Shown here: piece after piece, positions 37,070 through 46,169 of the stretch | Layout of the letters: the number at the start of each line of letters is the position of its first letter | Numbering within the stretch: position 1 is the first letter of the stretch | Source: Thermogutta terrifontis | GTDB taxonomy: Bacteria > Planctomycetota > Planctomycetia > Pirellulales > Thermoguttaceae | Direction of reading: 5' to 3' | Assembly (NCBI RefSeq): GCF_002277955.1 | Contig: NZ_CP018477.1 | Location: 2,439,206-2,503,205, forward strand | DNA length: 64,000 bases | Notes under the pieces: generated by a model | What the model was told of the DNA's origin: nothing | Databases searched by the model: none | Seen by the model: the letters and a program-made list of their open reading frames with translations, nothing else | Position numbers and translations under genes: made by a program

Positions 37070-38128
37070 TCAGATGACGTCCGCGAACAGGCGTTCCATT
37101 CGGCGGAAATAGAACATCCCGCCGACCAGGATGATGGCGGTCGCCACGGTGGAAAGGACCAGCATCGGTCCAGGGCCGTGCGAGGTGCCCAGGAGGGCCC
37201 AGCGAAATCCCTCGATGACGCCCGCCATAGGGTTGAGCGAATAGAGCGTCCACGCCCAGGGTGAAAGGCGGCCCTGGATGGATTCCATGCTGTACACAAC
37301 GGGGCTGACGAACATTCCAACCTGGATGATAAATGGAATCACGTAACGAAAGTCGCGGTAAATCGCATTGAGAGCCGCCAACCACAGTCCCACGGAGAGG
37401 GAGGCCATGATCGCCAGGATGACGAAAAATGGCAGAGTGAGCACAGCCCAGCCGGGAAAAATCCCGTAAAACGCCATCATCGCTAAAAGCGCTACAAAGG
37501 CGATGCCGAAATCGACCAGAGAGGAAAGCACCGCGGCCATCGGCAAGATAAGCCGGGGAAAATAGATCTTCGTGATCATGCTGCGGTACTGAATGAGGAT
37601 GTTGCCCGATTGATTGAGCGAGGTTGCGAAAAGCTGCCAGGGGAGCATGGCACAAAAAGTGGACACCGCGTAGGGAACGTCGCCTGCGCTGGGCTCGTTC
37701 CCTTTTCCCAAGAGCAGTCCGAATAAAACGCTGAAGATGCCCGTGGTCATAAGGGGCTGGATGATGGCCCAGGCAGCACCTAAAAAGGTCTGTTTGTATC
37801 TTATTGTAATTTCCCGCCAGGCGAGTGTAAGCATGAGCTCGCGATAGCGCCAGACTTCGCGCAGGTCGAGGGCCCGCCACCCGCTGGTGGGACGGATGAT
37901 CGTGACCGGCAGATCTTCCGCCAAAGGCCGCGATGTGGGTTGTGAACTGGGCCGCTCGATAATGTCCTCCCGCTCGCCCAGGTCCAGCGATTCCGTGGTC
38001 AGTTCGTCCGCGACCACCGCGGTGTGCTCGGCGGCTGGCGTGTCTGACTCGGGCAAGTCGTTTTCAGCGGCCAGTTCGTCGGACATCGAATCAGAGGCTG
38101 TCGGATCTTTTCGCATGGATTTTTTCAA
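37070..38128 (-). CDS. wzm: Polysaccharide ABC exporter permease
   Basis: A 352-residue ABC-2 type permease. The core starts near residue 88 (WRALDLREVWRYRELMLTLAWREITIRYKQ, the typical KpsM/Wzm amphipathic lead-in), followed by six hydrophobic segments and the GAAWAIIQPL motif; YSLNPMAGVIEGFRWALLG is near residue 305. The first 85 residues are an unusual acidic, Ser/Thr/Pro-rich extension with no homology seen. It is 245 bp upstream of wzt. Together they export the lipid-linked polysaccharide across the inner membrane. The alternative start M5 would change little. Confidence 0.92.
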   Translation of the reverse strand: MKKSMRKDPTASDSMSDELAAENDLPESDTPAAEHTAVVADELTTESLDLGEREDIIERPSSQPTSRPLAEDLPVTIIRPTSGWRALDLREVWRYRELMLTLAWREITIRYKQTFLGAAWAIIQPLMTTGIFSVLFGLLLGKGNEPSAGDVPYAVSTFCAMLPWQLFATSLNQSGNILIQYRSMITKIYFPRLILPMAAVLSSLVDFGIAFVALLAMMAFYGIFPGWAVLTLPFFVILAIMASLSVGLWLAALNAIYRDFRYVIPFIIQVGMFVSPVVYSMESIQGRLSPWAWTLYSLNPMAGVIEGFRWALLGTSHGPGPMLVLSTVATAIILVGGMFYFRRMERLFADVI

Positions 38129-38179
38129 TGGAGCGCCCTGAAATATTCCGTCCTTTCCGCGCTGGCAAAGGTCTTTCGG

Positions 38180-38932
38180 TTACCAGGTCTTTTCCATTTC
38201 GGCGAGTTTTTCCAAAGTCCGCCGGGCAAAGTCGAGACCGTCGTCCTCAGCCGTGCTGTCGGAGCCCGGCAGGTGGAACATCACCTTAACCAGGGGTGGC
38301 CGGGATTTCTGGCCTCGGTAACGCCAGAAGAGTCGCCGCACGGCGTCTCGATCGGCAGCGAACGGCCCGGCCAACTGATAACAGTATAGCACGGTCGCCG
38401 TCTGTTGGCCGGTTTCCTTTTCCAAAGTGAGGATGCGGATTGTCCCGGTTGTGCCATCTGAAAGATTAAGCGGGACGTCGCGGGTCCTTCGGACCCTCCA
38501 GCCCGTGCCTCCGTAGCACAATTCCGGGGGGTGGGGAAGTGAGAAGTCGGTGTACGTGAAAACGGCCGCGTGGAGACCGACGAACCGCTCCGCCGACTGG
38601 CGATACGTGCGATTGAGCGTGAGTTCAGCCCCGACGACCTGGAGAACTTTCTCGTCGACCACCTCATCCTCGCCCTTCCAGGGACCAAGCTGATAGGGGA
38701 AGCCGAGCAGTTGGTCGCGGTTTGGCAAACGGACTTCACTCGGAACCGCCTGAGAAGCGGCCCACCGAGCCCCAAGTCCCACCAGAATAAGAGACCCGAT
38801 CGCCACGCCAACCCGCACCGGCAAGCTAATGTTCACCATAGACTTATGTTTCAAAGGTCGGCCGGTCTTCTCCTCAGGCTTGGGGGTAGACGCCGAGACC
38901 AGTACTGGGACGGATCTTTTCTTTCGGGCCAT
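38180..38932 (-). CDS. epsI: EpsI family protein (exosortase-associated, DUF3485)
   Basis: A 250-residue protein with one membrane segment (about residues 37-58, VRVGVAIGSLILVGLGARWA) and a periplasmic EpsI/DUF3485 domain. The FPYQLGPWKGEDEVVDEKVL stretch near residue 80 and HPPELCYGGTGWRV near residue 135, with the conserved cysteine, are the family's signature. EpsI is usually encoded near or fused to exosortase, and is linked to EPS production. The gene ends 51 bp before wzm and starts 1 bp after the glycophosphotransferase stop. Confidence 0.88.
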   Translation of the reverse strand: MARKKRSVPVLVSASTPKPEEKTGRPLKHKSMVNISLPVRVGVAIGSLILVGLGARWAASQAVPSEVRLPNRDQLLGFPYQLGPWKGEDEVVDEKVLQVVGAELTLNRTYRQSAERFVGLHAAVFTYTDFSLPHPPELCYGGTGWRVRRTRDVPLNLSDGTTGTIRILTLEKETGQQTATVLYCYQLAGPFAADRDAVRRLFWRYRGQKSRPPLVKVMFHLPGSDSTAEDDGLDFARRTLEKLAEMEKTW

Positions 38933-38933
38933 G

Positions 38934-40601
38934 TCAGTGCGAAACCTCCTGCTTGGATTGGGACCGCCGAACAGTCGTCGGCTGAAGGGGATCGGGTGTC
39001 ACTTCTTTGCGGGCATGGCCATTCCCATTACCACCGTTATTCCATTCGTGCGTGGCATGATCCACACGGTTCACGATGTGAGGTGAGGCCACTGGTGATT
39101 GTTTCTGTATTGGTGTATTCACGCCCTGAGTGCTTGCCAGTTGCTGCAGTCGGGCTTCAAAGGGGTCGGCCAGGGACAGGACAAACTCCACATCCCTCTG
39201 GAACGTCTCACCTTGACGCAGGATGACGGCCTCGATTCTGCCCACCTCGCGATCATGCACCCACAACGGAATGATGTGGTGGCTGAGCGGTTGTTGATGC
39301 GAATCAACCGGAACGCCATTTCTTTGCCATTCCCCCACGTAATTTTCCCGCAGATGCGAATCATTCAGATCGATACGGGCATACACGAGGTTGTACTCGG
39401 AAGCAGGCCGAATAAGCTGCTCCCAAAGGTGTTGCCACGTTCCGCGGCCGCTTAACTGGAGCCCTTCACAAACGCAATCCTCTTGTCGTGAAAAGGCCCT
39501 TTTCAGGCGTCGGCCAACTTTGCGAAACGCCGCCCACAACAGGCGACATTCTGCCCGGCCGAACAGGCCTGTGGCGACCAACCCGACGACCATTGTCGCG
39601 CCACATCCCAGGGCGAGAAGGTCATTACCCACAACGAGGGTTGCAACGGATGCACAAGCCATAGAGAACGCAAGCACCGTGATGAGAAGAAGCGCACGCG
39701 TATTGTTGCCCAGCTTTTCGATGAATTGGTGATGGAGGTGGAATCTATCCGTTGCGTAAATGCTCCTTCGTGAAAGCTTCCGCCGGACAATTGCGGCTGC
39801 GGTGTCCAGCATGGGGAGCAACCAGAGAAGAAGTACCGTGGCCACCATGAGGGTACTGGGACCTTTGATAGACGCCCGCACGGCCAAAACACCGAGAATC
39901 AGGCCGATGAACATACTCCCGGCATCGCCGAGGAAGATTTTCGCGGGAGGCAAGTTGAAAATGAGGAACCCCAGAATCGCGGCAGCAAGCACGATGGCAA
40001 TGAAGGCCACAGCAAAGTGTCCGGTGAGGCAGGCCATCAAGGCAATTGTTACACTGAAAATGACTCCCAAAGTCCCCGCTTGACCGTCCATGCCATCGAG
40101 GAGATTGATGGAGTTGATGGTGCCCAAAAACCATATCACGGCGATCAGCGGGCCGAAATCCCCAAGATCGATAGAGATCCCAAAAATATCTGCCCGACCG
40201 AAACTGTAACCTCCTCCCACCACGAGAACCGCCGCAAGAATCTGCGCCAAGAGTTTGTACCGGCCGCGGAGATTGAAGCGGTCATCGTAGAGACCCACTC
40301 CCACAAGCCAGCCGGAGGCGACTAGAAGAACGAGCAGGTCATTCCAATCTCGTTGGATGTGAAAGCCCCAGGGATTTGGGAGCAGAAAGTTGCCCGCCAG
40401 AACAAGGCAGAGTGAGAGAAAAATCGCTACTCCGCCTCCCAGTGGGGTAGGCCGGCTGTGCAGTTTTCGCCGGGCGTCGGGATGATCCAGCAGGTTGATT
40501 TTGGGAGCCAGCCAATACAGGAGAGCCGTGAGAACAGTACTCAAGACCAACGCTGCTGCGGCGCTAACCCCAGCATAGATAACCATTGGTTGCGTGATCA
40601 T
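38934..40601 (-). CDS. MraY/WecA-like glycophosphotransferase with C-terminal cytoplasmic extension
   Basis: A 555-residue membrane enzyme. Residues 1-360 are a polyprenyl-phosphate HexNAc-1-phosphate transferase with about ten membrane segments. Visible motifs are LLDHPDARRKLHSRPTPLGGG, NSINLLDGMDGQAGTLG, FNLPPAKIFLGDAGSMFIGL and the histidine motif DRFHLHHQFIEKLG. It would start the lipid-linked unit by placing a sugar phosphate on undecaprenyl phosphate. The last ~190 residues are a soluble extension (QHLWEQLIRPASEYNLVYAR, GRIEAVILRQGETFQRDVE) not found in WecA or TagO; planctomycete relatives carry something like it. Start context: AGGG 14 bp upstream. Confidence 0.9.
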   Translation of the reverse strand: MITQPMVIYAGVSAAAALVLSTVLTALLYWLAPKINLLDHPDARRKLHSRPTPLGGGVAIFLSLCLVLAGNFLLPNPWGFHIQRDWNDLLVLLVASGWLVGVGLYDDRFNLRGRYKLLAQILAAVLVVGGGYSFGRADIFGISIDLGDFGPLIAVIWFLGTINSINLLDGMDGQAGTLGVIFSVTIALMACLTGHFAVAFIAIVLAAAILGFLIFNLPPAKIFLGDAGSMFIGLILGVLAVRASIKGPSTLMVATVLLLWLLPMLDTAAAIVRRKLSRRSIYATDRFHLHHQFIEKLGNNTRALLLITVLAFSMACASVATLVVGNDLLALGCGATMVVGLVATGLFGRAECRLLWAAFRKVGRRLKRAFSRQEDCVCEGLQLSGRGTWQHLWEQLIRPASEYNLVYARIDLNDSHLRENYVGEWQRNGVPVDSHQQPLSHHIIPLWVHDREVGRIEAVILRQGETFQRDVEFVLSLADPFEARLQQLASTQGVNTPIQKQSPVASPHIVNRVDHATHEWNNGGNGNGHARKEVTPDPLQPTTVRRSQSKQEVSH

Positions 40602-40631
40602 AGTTGCCGACCCTGGAGGTTTTCGCCGAAT

Positions 40632-40877
40632 TTAAGCCGCCATTTCGCCCAGCTTTTTTCCACTTCGTTTATCAAATTCGAGCAAACGTTTTCGCGAATC
40701 AGATAAGAGACGCTTCAATCGCGCCGCGACTTTCCAATCAGCCGTATGAAGAGGCGTCGCCGTAGTCCGGTTTGCTCGCCAGCAGAACAAAGAATCGCCC
40801 CGCATCCTCCATGCCCCGAAATCTATTCCAGGCCGCTCCTGCATACCGTCAAGATCGATATGAAGATGTGTACCCAA
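40632..40877 (-). CDS. Possible small ORF between BY-kinase and glycophosphotransferase
   Basis: An 81-codon frame starting with TTG directly after the BY-kinase stop (TGATTG) and ending 30 bp before the next gene. It fills the 276-bp gap without a stop. The C-terminal half is a charged, helix-prone stretch (RLKRLLSDSRKRLLEFDKRS). No family is recognised and no ribosome site was found, so this may be chance. Confidence 0.25.
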   Translation of the reverse strand: MGTHLHIDLDGMQERPGIDFGAWRMRGDSLFCWRANRTTATPLHTADWKVAARLKRLLSDSRKRLLEFDKRSGKKLGEMAA

Positions 40878-43166
40878 TCATCCCCTTTCTGGGGCTTCCT
40901 GCCGCTGTGAGTCGCCCTCTACAATTGGCGAGTGATAGGGATACGCATAGTACACGTCCTCGGCGGAACCGGTCATTACCGCTCCCAGCACCCGCACGTG
41001 GAAACTTTCAAGGACCTGCCGGGCCGCCCGCAGTTGTGGAGCCCGACTGATGTCTCGCACGACCGAAAGGACCACACCGTCGGTATGCGTACTGATGAAT
41101 CGTGTGTCGGCTACCGGAAGCACCGGTGATCCATCGACGATAACGAAATCGAAATCTTCACGAAGTTGCCGGAACAGTCCGCCGATGACACCGTTGGCAA
41201 GCACCGCCATCCGATGCGGCGACCAGTAGCCGGCTGTGACCACGAACAGATTCTCCAACTCAGTGGGCCGCACGACATCCTTGAGCGAGATTTCCGCCCG
41301 CAGGACTTCACTCACCCCCGGACTAATCGGCAGATTGAATACTTCATGGAGTGAGGGCCGTCGCAGGTCAAAATCCAGAATGACGGTTTTTTGGCCCATT
41401 TGCGCCAGGCTGGCCGCCAACTGGGACGCGAGCGTGGTCTTGCCCTCTCCCGGGACGGCGCTAGTCACCATGATCACCTGCAAACGTTCATGCTCCGACT
41501 CGCGGATGATCCTGGCAGCCACCTTGCGAACCGACTCGCTGAACAGCGCTCGCCACCGCTGGTATCGGCGTGACCGACCATTTTCCTCGGGAAGCATTTG
41601 CAGGGCTCGCGTCGGGACCAGCGGAATTGTGCCCCACACATCGACTCCGACTGCGTGCGGCAACTCGTGAGCGGTATTGACCGGCTTCCGCCGCACGTCC
41701 CACCAGAGAAGCACCGCACCGGGCAGAATGAAACCCGCTAGCCCACCCATAATCGCAAGCTGAATCCGCCGGTCACTGTCAGCCACCCGGGGGACTTCTG
41801 CTCGCTGAACAACGGTGATCCGTGGCTTGGCGCGGAGTTCAATAGCGAGGCGGTTGCGTTCTTCGGCAATCGTTTGCAGGGTCTTTCTGGCTAATTCGAC
41901 CTCCGCCCGCAGAAATTCCACCTCAATAGAACCTTTGCCAAACGTTTCAGCCGAACGGCGGACATTCTCGACTTCTTTCTGGAGCTGATCCTGCTGTTGT
42001 GCCAGGATAGAAAGCTCAAAGTTGAGGTTTTCAATCTCCTCGTCGAGATCGCGGACACGTCGCTGCTCCAACTCTTGACGAATCTCCTCCCGGCGGGCCT
42101 TGATCCGGCTCTGCACATCGGCTAGTTCCTGCACGTACCGATTGCCGTATCGGGCCGCGATCTCCGGCCGTAGCACATCGCGGGTTTGTGCGACCAGGTT
42201 TTTCAACTCGCTTTCGCGAAGCTGGAGCTGAAGAATGACGGGATCGGTCCGCGCGGCTGCTTCAATCTCGCGATCAGTGACAGGAATTTGGGCGGCCTTA
42301 TCCCGAATGGCCTTCTTGATGGACAGTTCGCCCTGAAGCCGCAGCATCCGCAACTGTACGTTGATCAGCTCGTTACGATACGTTGAAAACTGCTGCAGCG
42401 TGATCTGCTGCTTAAGACTCAAGGCCTGACTGTCCCCGGTTTCCAATTGCTGGCTCAAGGACTTCAAATCATTTTCCAGTTTTCGGACATCAGCCTCTTT
42501 TTCCGAATAAAGCTGGTCCAGTTCGCTCAGCCGCTGCCGTCGTTCGCGCTGTTCCGTATCCACAACCTCCCGCATGTACGCGTCCACGATCGCATTCACG
42601 ATGACCGCGGTTTCATCAGGGCGCGTACTTGTGAAGCTCACGTTCATGAATTCTGAATTTCCCGGAAATCTCACGCTCAGGTGCTCGCTCACCCATTGCA
42701 CCGGGTCGATCTGCTCGCGAATGGAGGGAAGCCGAGCTACCTCCGGCTGCCGCAGTGCAGCCACCAACACAAAACGGCTGCGCAGATATTCAAGCTGCGT
42801 CGCCTTATAGATATCGAAACTCGGACCCGCGCCCTGTTGCGTGGGAAATAGCACCGACTGAACCGACGAGGAAACGCGAATGAGGGCCGTCGCCGTGTAC
42901 TGAGGAATGAAGAGGAACCAAGCGGCTGCAGCCGCTGCTGCTCCACAAAGCATTCCCAAAAATGCGACGGCGAGCCACCGCCTGCGGAATGCGTGCAGAT
43001 ACGCTCCGAACCCCTGCCCTGCTTCAGCCGCCGGGATGGGTTGCCATTCAGCGTCCAAGTAAAGAGGTGCCGGCGCAGACGGCCTGGCCGCCCCGGTGCG
43101 ATCCTGGCCAACTGGTGCCGGGAGGTGTTGATGTTCACTCATGCCTGCTTCTCGTTCCGGTGTCAC
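40878..43166 (-). CDS. Polysaccharide co-polymerase and tyrosine autokinase (Wzz/BY-kinase)
   Basis: A 762-residue fused Wzc-type protein. A Wzz domain (from about residue 30) has a first membrane segment near 52-72, a long coiled coil (about 200-440, many ERRQRLSELDQLY-like heptads) and a second membrane segment near 470. The cytoplasmic BY-kinase domain from about 540 has Walker A SAVPGEGKTTLASQLAASLA, Walker A' VILDFDLRRPSLHE and Walker B FDFVIVDGSPVLPVAD. The tail DVYYAYPYHSP is a short tyrosine cluster, the expected autophosphorylation site. It controls chain length and assembly. Start may be M9 (43142). A matching outer-membrane Wza is not in the window. Confidence 0.93.
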   Translation of the reverse strand: MTPEREAGMSEHQHLPAPVGQDRTGAARPSAPAPLYLDAEWQPIPAAEAGQGFGAYLHAFRRRWLAVAFLGMLCGAAAAAAAWFLFIPQYTATALIRVSSSVQSVLFPTQQGAGPSFDIYKATQLEYLRSRFVLVAALRQPEVARLPSIREQIDPVQWVSEHLSVRFPGNSEFMNVSFTSTRPDETAVIVNAIVDAYMREVVDTEQRERRQRLSELDQLYSEKEADVRKLENDLKSLSQQLETGDSQALSLKQQITLQQFSTYRNELINVQLRMLRLQGELSIKKAIRDKAAQIPVTDREIEAAARTDPVILQLQLRESELKNLVAQTRDVLRPEIAARYGNRYVQELADVQSRIKARREEIRQELEQRRVRDLDEEIENLNFELSILAQQQDQLQKEVENVRRSAETFGKGSIEVEFLRAEVELARKTLQTIAEERNRLAIELRAKPRITVVQRAEVPRVADSDRRIQLAIMGGLAGFILPGAVLLWWDVRRKPVNTAHELPHAVGVDVWGTIPLVPTRALQMLPEENGRSRRYQRWRALFSESVRKVAARIIRESEHERLQVIMVTSAVPGEGKTTLASQLAASLAQMGQKTVILDFDLRRPSLHEVFNLPISPGVSEVLRAEISLKDVVRPTELENLFVVTAGYWSPHRMAVLANGVIGGLFRQLREDFDFVIVDGSPVLPVADTRFISTHTDGVVLSVVRDISRAPQLRAARQVLESFHVRVLGAVMTGSAEDVYYAYPYHSPIVEGDSQRQEAPERG

Positions 43167-43305
43167 GTCAGCAACCTCACAGGTGCCGAACCAGCCTCAG
43201 TGTCCTATTATGTACAGCGGAAAACTTGCACGCAACCTTTTGCCTGGGGGAAATACGCCACCAGGTTAGGATCCATTACCGGTGCAAGATTTGTGCCAAA
43301 TTCAT

Positions 43306-44307
43306 TCAGCGGGACTCACTCGCTCGCGCTGTGACAGCCTTGGGAGGGAACTCTCCCGTGATCACACGAGGTGGGCCTTCTTCCGCGGGGAGGAACATCT
43401 TGTCCCACAGGGCCATTTCACCGTAAAGAAGGAAGACCGCCATGGGCATCATCAGCCAGCCGGCCAGTTCGTGATCCAGATTCGCGCTGGTCAGCCCCCA
43501 TTCCACCAGGACGGCTGTCAACGTGATTCGTAGGATATTGGCAACAAGGGCCACCGGTGGCGCGCTGACAATCATCAACACACGATCCAGCCAGGGGCGA
43601 TCGGTGAGAAACGCGGCGCCCCAGCACACGGCAAAAAACAGGCTCATCATTTTCAAACCACTGCATGCCCGCACCACTTCGAGCTGTCCTTCTCGGAGTG
43701 TGATGACGTTGCCCTCGGCAATCGCAGGGATTCCCAAGGTTTGGATGATAAACGTTGAGGCAAGAGTTCCCACTCGCTGAAGCGGATGACTCAAGAGGGT
43801 CGCTACCGCCCCCGGCATGGGCAGCATAAAGACCAAAAACACCCCTGCCGGCCAGGCCCAGCGGAGGCCGCGCCATCCAAACAGACACAAGATGATTCCC
43901 ATGAAAGCTGGGATGATTGCCGCGGGGTCGACGATCCGTACATAGTAGAGCACGGAAACTGCTCGCGTCATGCCAGCCAGGACGAGACACAGGATCCCGG
44001 CCGCCAGCGCGGATGGAGTGACGGCTAAAGAATTGAAGTCACCGAGAAGTTTGCGCCGTCTCCACAAGAGATATCCCGCGAAAATCGGCACCAAAAATCC
44101 ATGATGATAGTCGGCCTCTTTGGCCCATCTCTGAACAAGGACGAGAAGGGCGTCCCAGAAGATCACGACGAGAACAATAAGCAATCCCGCGAAAGCCACC
44201 CAGATCCGGAAATGGGGCGGTTTGTTCACCCCCTGAGCGGATCGATCTTCTCCGCTGTGTTGCATTTTGACGACCTGTCGCTGCACTTCTGTTGCGTTTT
44301 CGATCAT
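43306..44307 (-). CDS. Exosortase
   Basis: A 333-residue polytopic membrane transpeptidase with about eight hydrophobic segments. In this numbering the predicted catalytic cysteine is C215 (EVVRACSGLKMM), the arginine R260 (VANILRIT) and the histidine H279 (NLDHELAGW), the exosortase triad. It cleaves PEP-CTERM proteins at the membrane and transfers them to an unknown acceptor, tying protein sorting to EPS. The start MIENATEVQRQ at 44307 is a choice; the frame is open to 44469 without good features there. The C-terminus carries a polar tail. It heads the export core, immediately upstream of the BY-kinase gene. Confidence 0.93.
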   Translation of the reverse strand: MIENATEVQRQVVKMQHSGEDRSAQGVNKPPHFRIWVAFAGLLIVLVVIFWDALLVLVQRWAKEADYHHGFLVPIFAGYLLWRRRKLLGDFNSLAVTPSALAAGILCLVLAGMTRAVSVLYYVRIVDPAAIIPAFMGIILCLFGWRGLRWAWPAGVFLVFMLPMPGAVATLLSHPLQRVGTLASTFIIQTLGIPAIAEGNVITLREGQLEVVRACSGLKMMSLFFAVCWGAAFLTDRPWLDRVLMIVSAPPVALVANILRITLTAVLVEWGLTSANLDHELAGWLMMPMAVFLLYGEMALWDKMFLPAEEGPPRVITGEFPPKAVTARASESR

Positions 44308-45091
44308 TTCGTAATTCTTGCTGCTTAACTCAGCCAACCTCCGCGCGCACTCCGTTCCTGTGGGTTGCGCAGGAAGCCCACGTGATGCGTCCCGGTAGAG
44401 CAGCCCAGCCTCGTGAGTCAAGGACCTGCTGCCGCGACATTCAGTTGCTCTCAGCCAGACCAAAGCCATCCATCGCGGCAGTTGATTGAAATACTACGCC
44501 CTTGCCCACCACCGGGCGTCCCTCGGTTGGGTTAGTCCGCATAAAAGCGGTTCGACCGCAATTCGTGTGCCGCACCACTTCACCTAAATAAAAGGCGTGC
44601 CTACTTCGATGGGGACCACCTATCAATCGCGAATCCCGCCAAAGAGGCAGAGAGAGCGGCACGCAGCGGATTTGCTAGGAATTCGGCCAAGATATGGCGC
44701 CTCGCGTTGCCAACCTAGTTCCCATCTTTCGTCGCGGTTTCTAAAGGAGAATTGCAACGATGACCTTCCACTTGCGGCGACCACCGCTTCTTTTAAGGCA
44801 TCTGCAACACAATCGGTTGGCAAAGCGGCGCACTGAATTGCCGGTTGTAGTCCTGACAAGCATGAAGGCTGCGGGGACCGATTGTTACAACGCCCCATTG
44901 TTTCACCCCTCTAAGATGCGGTACCGTTATTCCAGCATCCATCTCACGGACTGGAAGTCTGTTCTATCAAAACGTCTCTCACACAGGGCATGCCCTCCTG
45001 CGCGTCACCTGCCCTGGGTTGCCCCTAAGAGCGTTAAATATGCAGCTATAGCCGCAGCTTAAAGCAATCCGCCAATCATTCAATTTGCAAA
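44308..45091. other. Spacer between exosortase and PEP-CTERM gene
   Basis: No convincing gene. It should hold the promoter for the leftward exosortase-export operon. The 12-bp perfect palindrome AGGGCATGCCCT sits at 44985-44996, and CACGGACTGGAAGTCTGTTC (44945-44964) is an imperfect inverted repeat resembling short dispersed repeats of planctomycete spacers. Confidence 0.5.
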
Positions 45092-45125
45092 ACTTGGTGG
45101 AAGGCTTTGACACCTTCCACCAAGT
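45092..45125 (-). terminator. Rho-independent terminator-like hairpin after PEP-CTERM gene
   Basis: Perfect 13-bp arms (ACTTGGTGGAAGG / CCTTCCACCAAGT) with an 8-base loop, followed on the minus strand by a short T-run (GTTTTGC). It lies about 85 bp after the stop of the PEP-CTERM gene. It would separate that gene from the exosortase operon. Confidence 0.7.
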
Positions 45126-45210
45126 CTGATGGCCTCATTGCGTTTAATCTAAGATTCCCTAAATGGAATCGAATTCCACCGGTCGGTTTTCCCGGCGTAC
45201 CACGCCAAAG

Positions 45211-46089
45211 TCAGGCGCCGATCCGTCGCCGCCGGAGGAAACCAATCGCGCCAGCAGCCACGATGCCGAGCAGCGCCGATAAGGTTCCTGGCTCGGGGGT
45301 CGGCCGGATGCGGAACGGATCGTTACTGCTCAAGGGCCATTTGCTATTGCCGCCCGACTGTACACTATTCTCAAAGGTAGCGCTATATTGTCCTATGGGT
45401 AAGAACACCACATCAACGAATGACGAGCCAACGCTTTTAACATTCAACACACCAGATGAACTAATCGTACCCGTGTTTAAGTTGAGAGTGGAGGTAAGCT
45501 CCGTGTTTATTCCGGTTGCACCCCCACGATTGAAATCCACGGCAGCCCCGAACCCAAAAGTTGCAAATAAAATACCATCCGTAGCACTTTCTCGATCTTG
45601 CTGCCGTGTTAAGTAATTGACCCCGAAGTTTTCATTTGTATCAAAATAAATCGCGACCACTTCGTCGGCTTTCCATGTGTAACCAAGCTGGTCCGTGTAA
45701 TCCGATGAAGTCGTAACTGGCCCAAACGTGTACTCACGTTTGTTTCCAGATGCAACAACGTCAGTGACTTTTGCTACTGCATAGGCCGTGATTTCGCCAT
45801 CACCCACGGAGTCCTGCCACTTCAGCACAAGTCCAGAGCCGGGCACCTCCCAATAAATTTCGGTAGCTTTTAGTAACTGGTACACAACATCGTTAACCTG
45901 GGGTTGGTACGCCGCGTCCTTGAATCCTGTAGCTGGATTCCAGACGACTTCATAATTGATGAATTTAATTGTCGTCACATATTGCCCCGTCCAGTCAATG
46001 GCTTCCCATGGATAAATGGCTGCCGAAGCCTGGGATGCCGCGCAAACAACGATCGCTGCTGCTATCACAGAAACTAAATAACGCCTCAT
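45211..46089 (-). CDS. PEP-CTERM sorting-domain protein (exosortase substrate)
   Basis: A 292-residue secreted protein. It has a signal peptide (RRYLVSVIAAAIVVCAASQASA, cleavage after ASA near residue 23) and a C-terminal PEP-CTERM signal: PTPEPGT near residue 265, a hydrophobic helix LSALLGIVAAGAIGF and the basic end RRRRIGA. The middle is beta-rich with no recognised domain and Asn/Thr-rich parts (TELTSTLNLNTGTISSS). GGAGG lies 8 bases before the ATG, supporting the start. It is the only recognisable exosortase substrate in the window and lies about 0.9 kb upstream of the exosortase. It is expected to be anchored in or released to the cell surface matrix. Confidence 0.93.
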   Translation of the reverse strand: MRRYLVSVIAAAIVVCAASQASAAIYPWEAIDWTGQYVTTIKFINYEVVWNPATGFKDAAYQPQVNDVVYQLLKATEIYWEVPGSGLVLKWQDSVGDGEITAYAVAKVTDVVASGNKREYTFGPVTTSSDYTDQLGYTWKADEVVAIYFDTNENFGVNYLTRQQDRESATDGILFATFGFGAAVDFNRGGATGINTELTSTLNLNTGTISSSGVLNVKSVGSSFVDVVFLPIGQYSATFENSVQSGGNSKWPLSSNDPFRIRPTPEPGTLSALLGIVAAGAIGFLRRRRIGA

Positions 46090-46169
46090 ATTTCAATCCT
46101 CCGCTTGTTCGTTAGACCAATCGTATACTTCAAGACCGCCAAGCCCAGTCACTGATAACAACGCCCCAA

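Noticed and set aside
37026-37880. Minus-strand frame of 284 codons overlapping the ABC permease
   Set aside because: It is the second frame of the permease gene, rich in His, Arg and Pro, without membrane segments.
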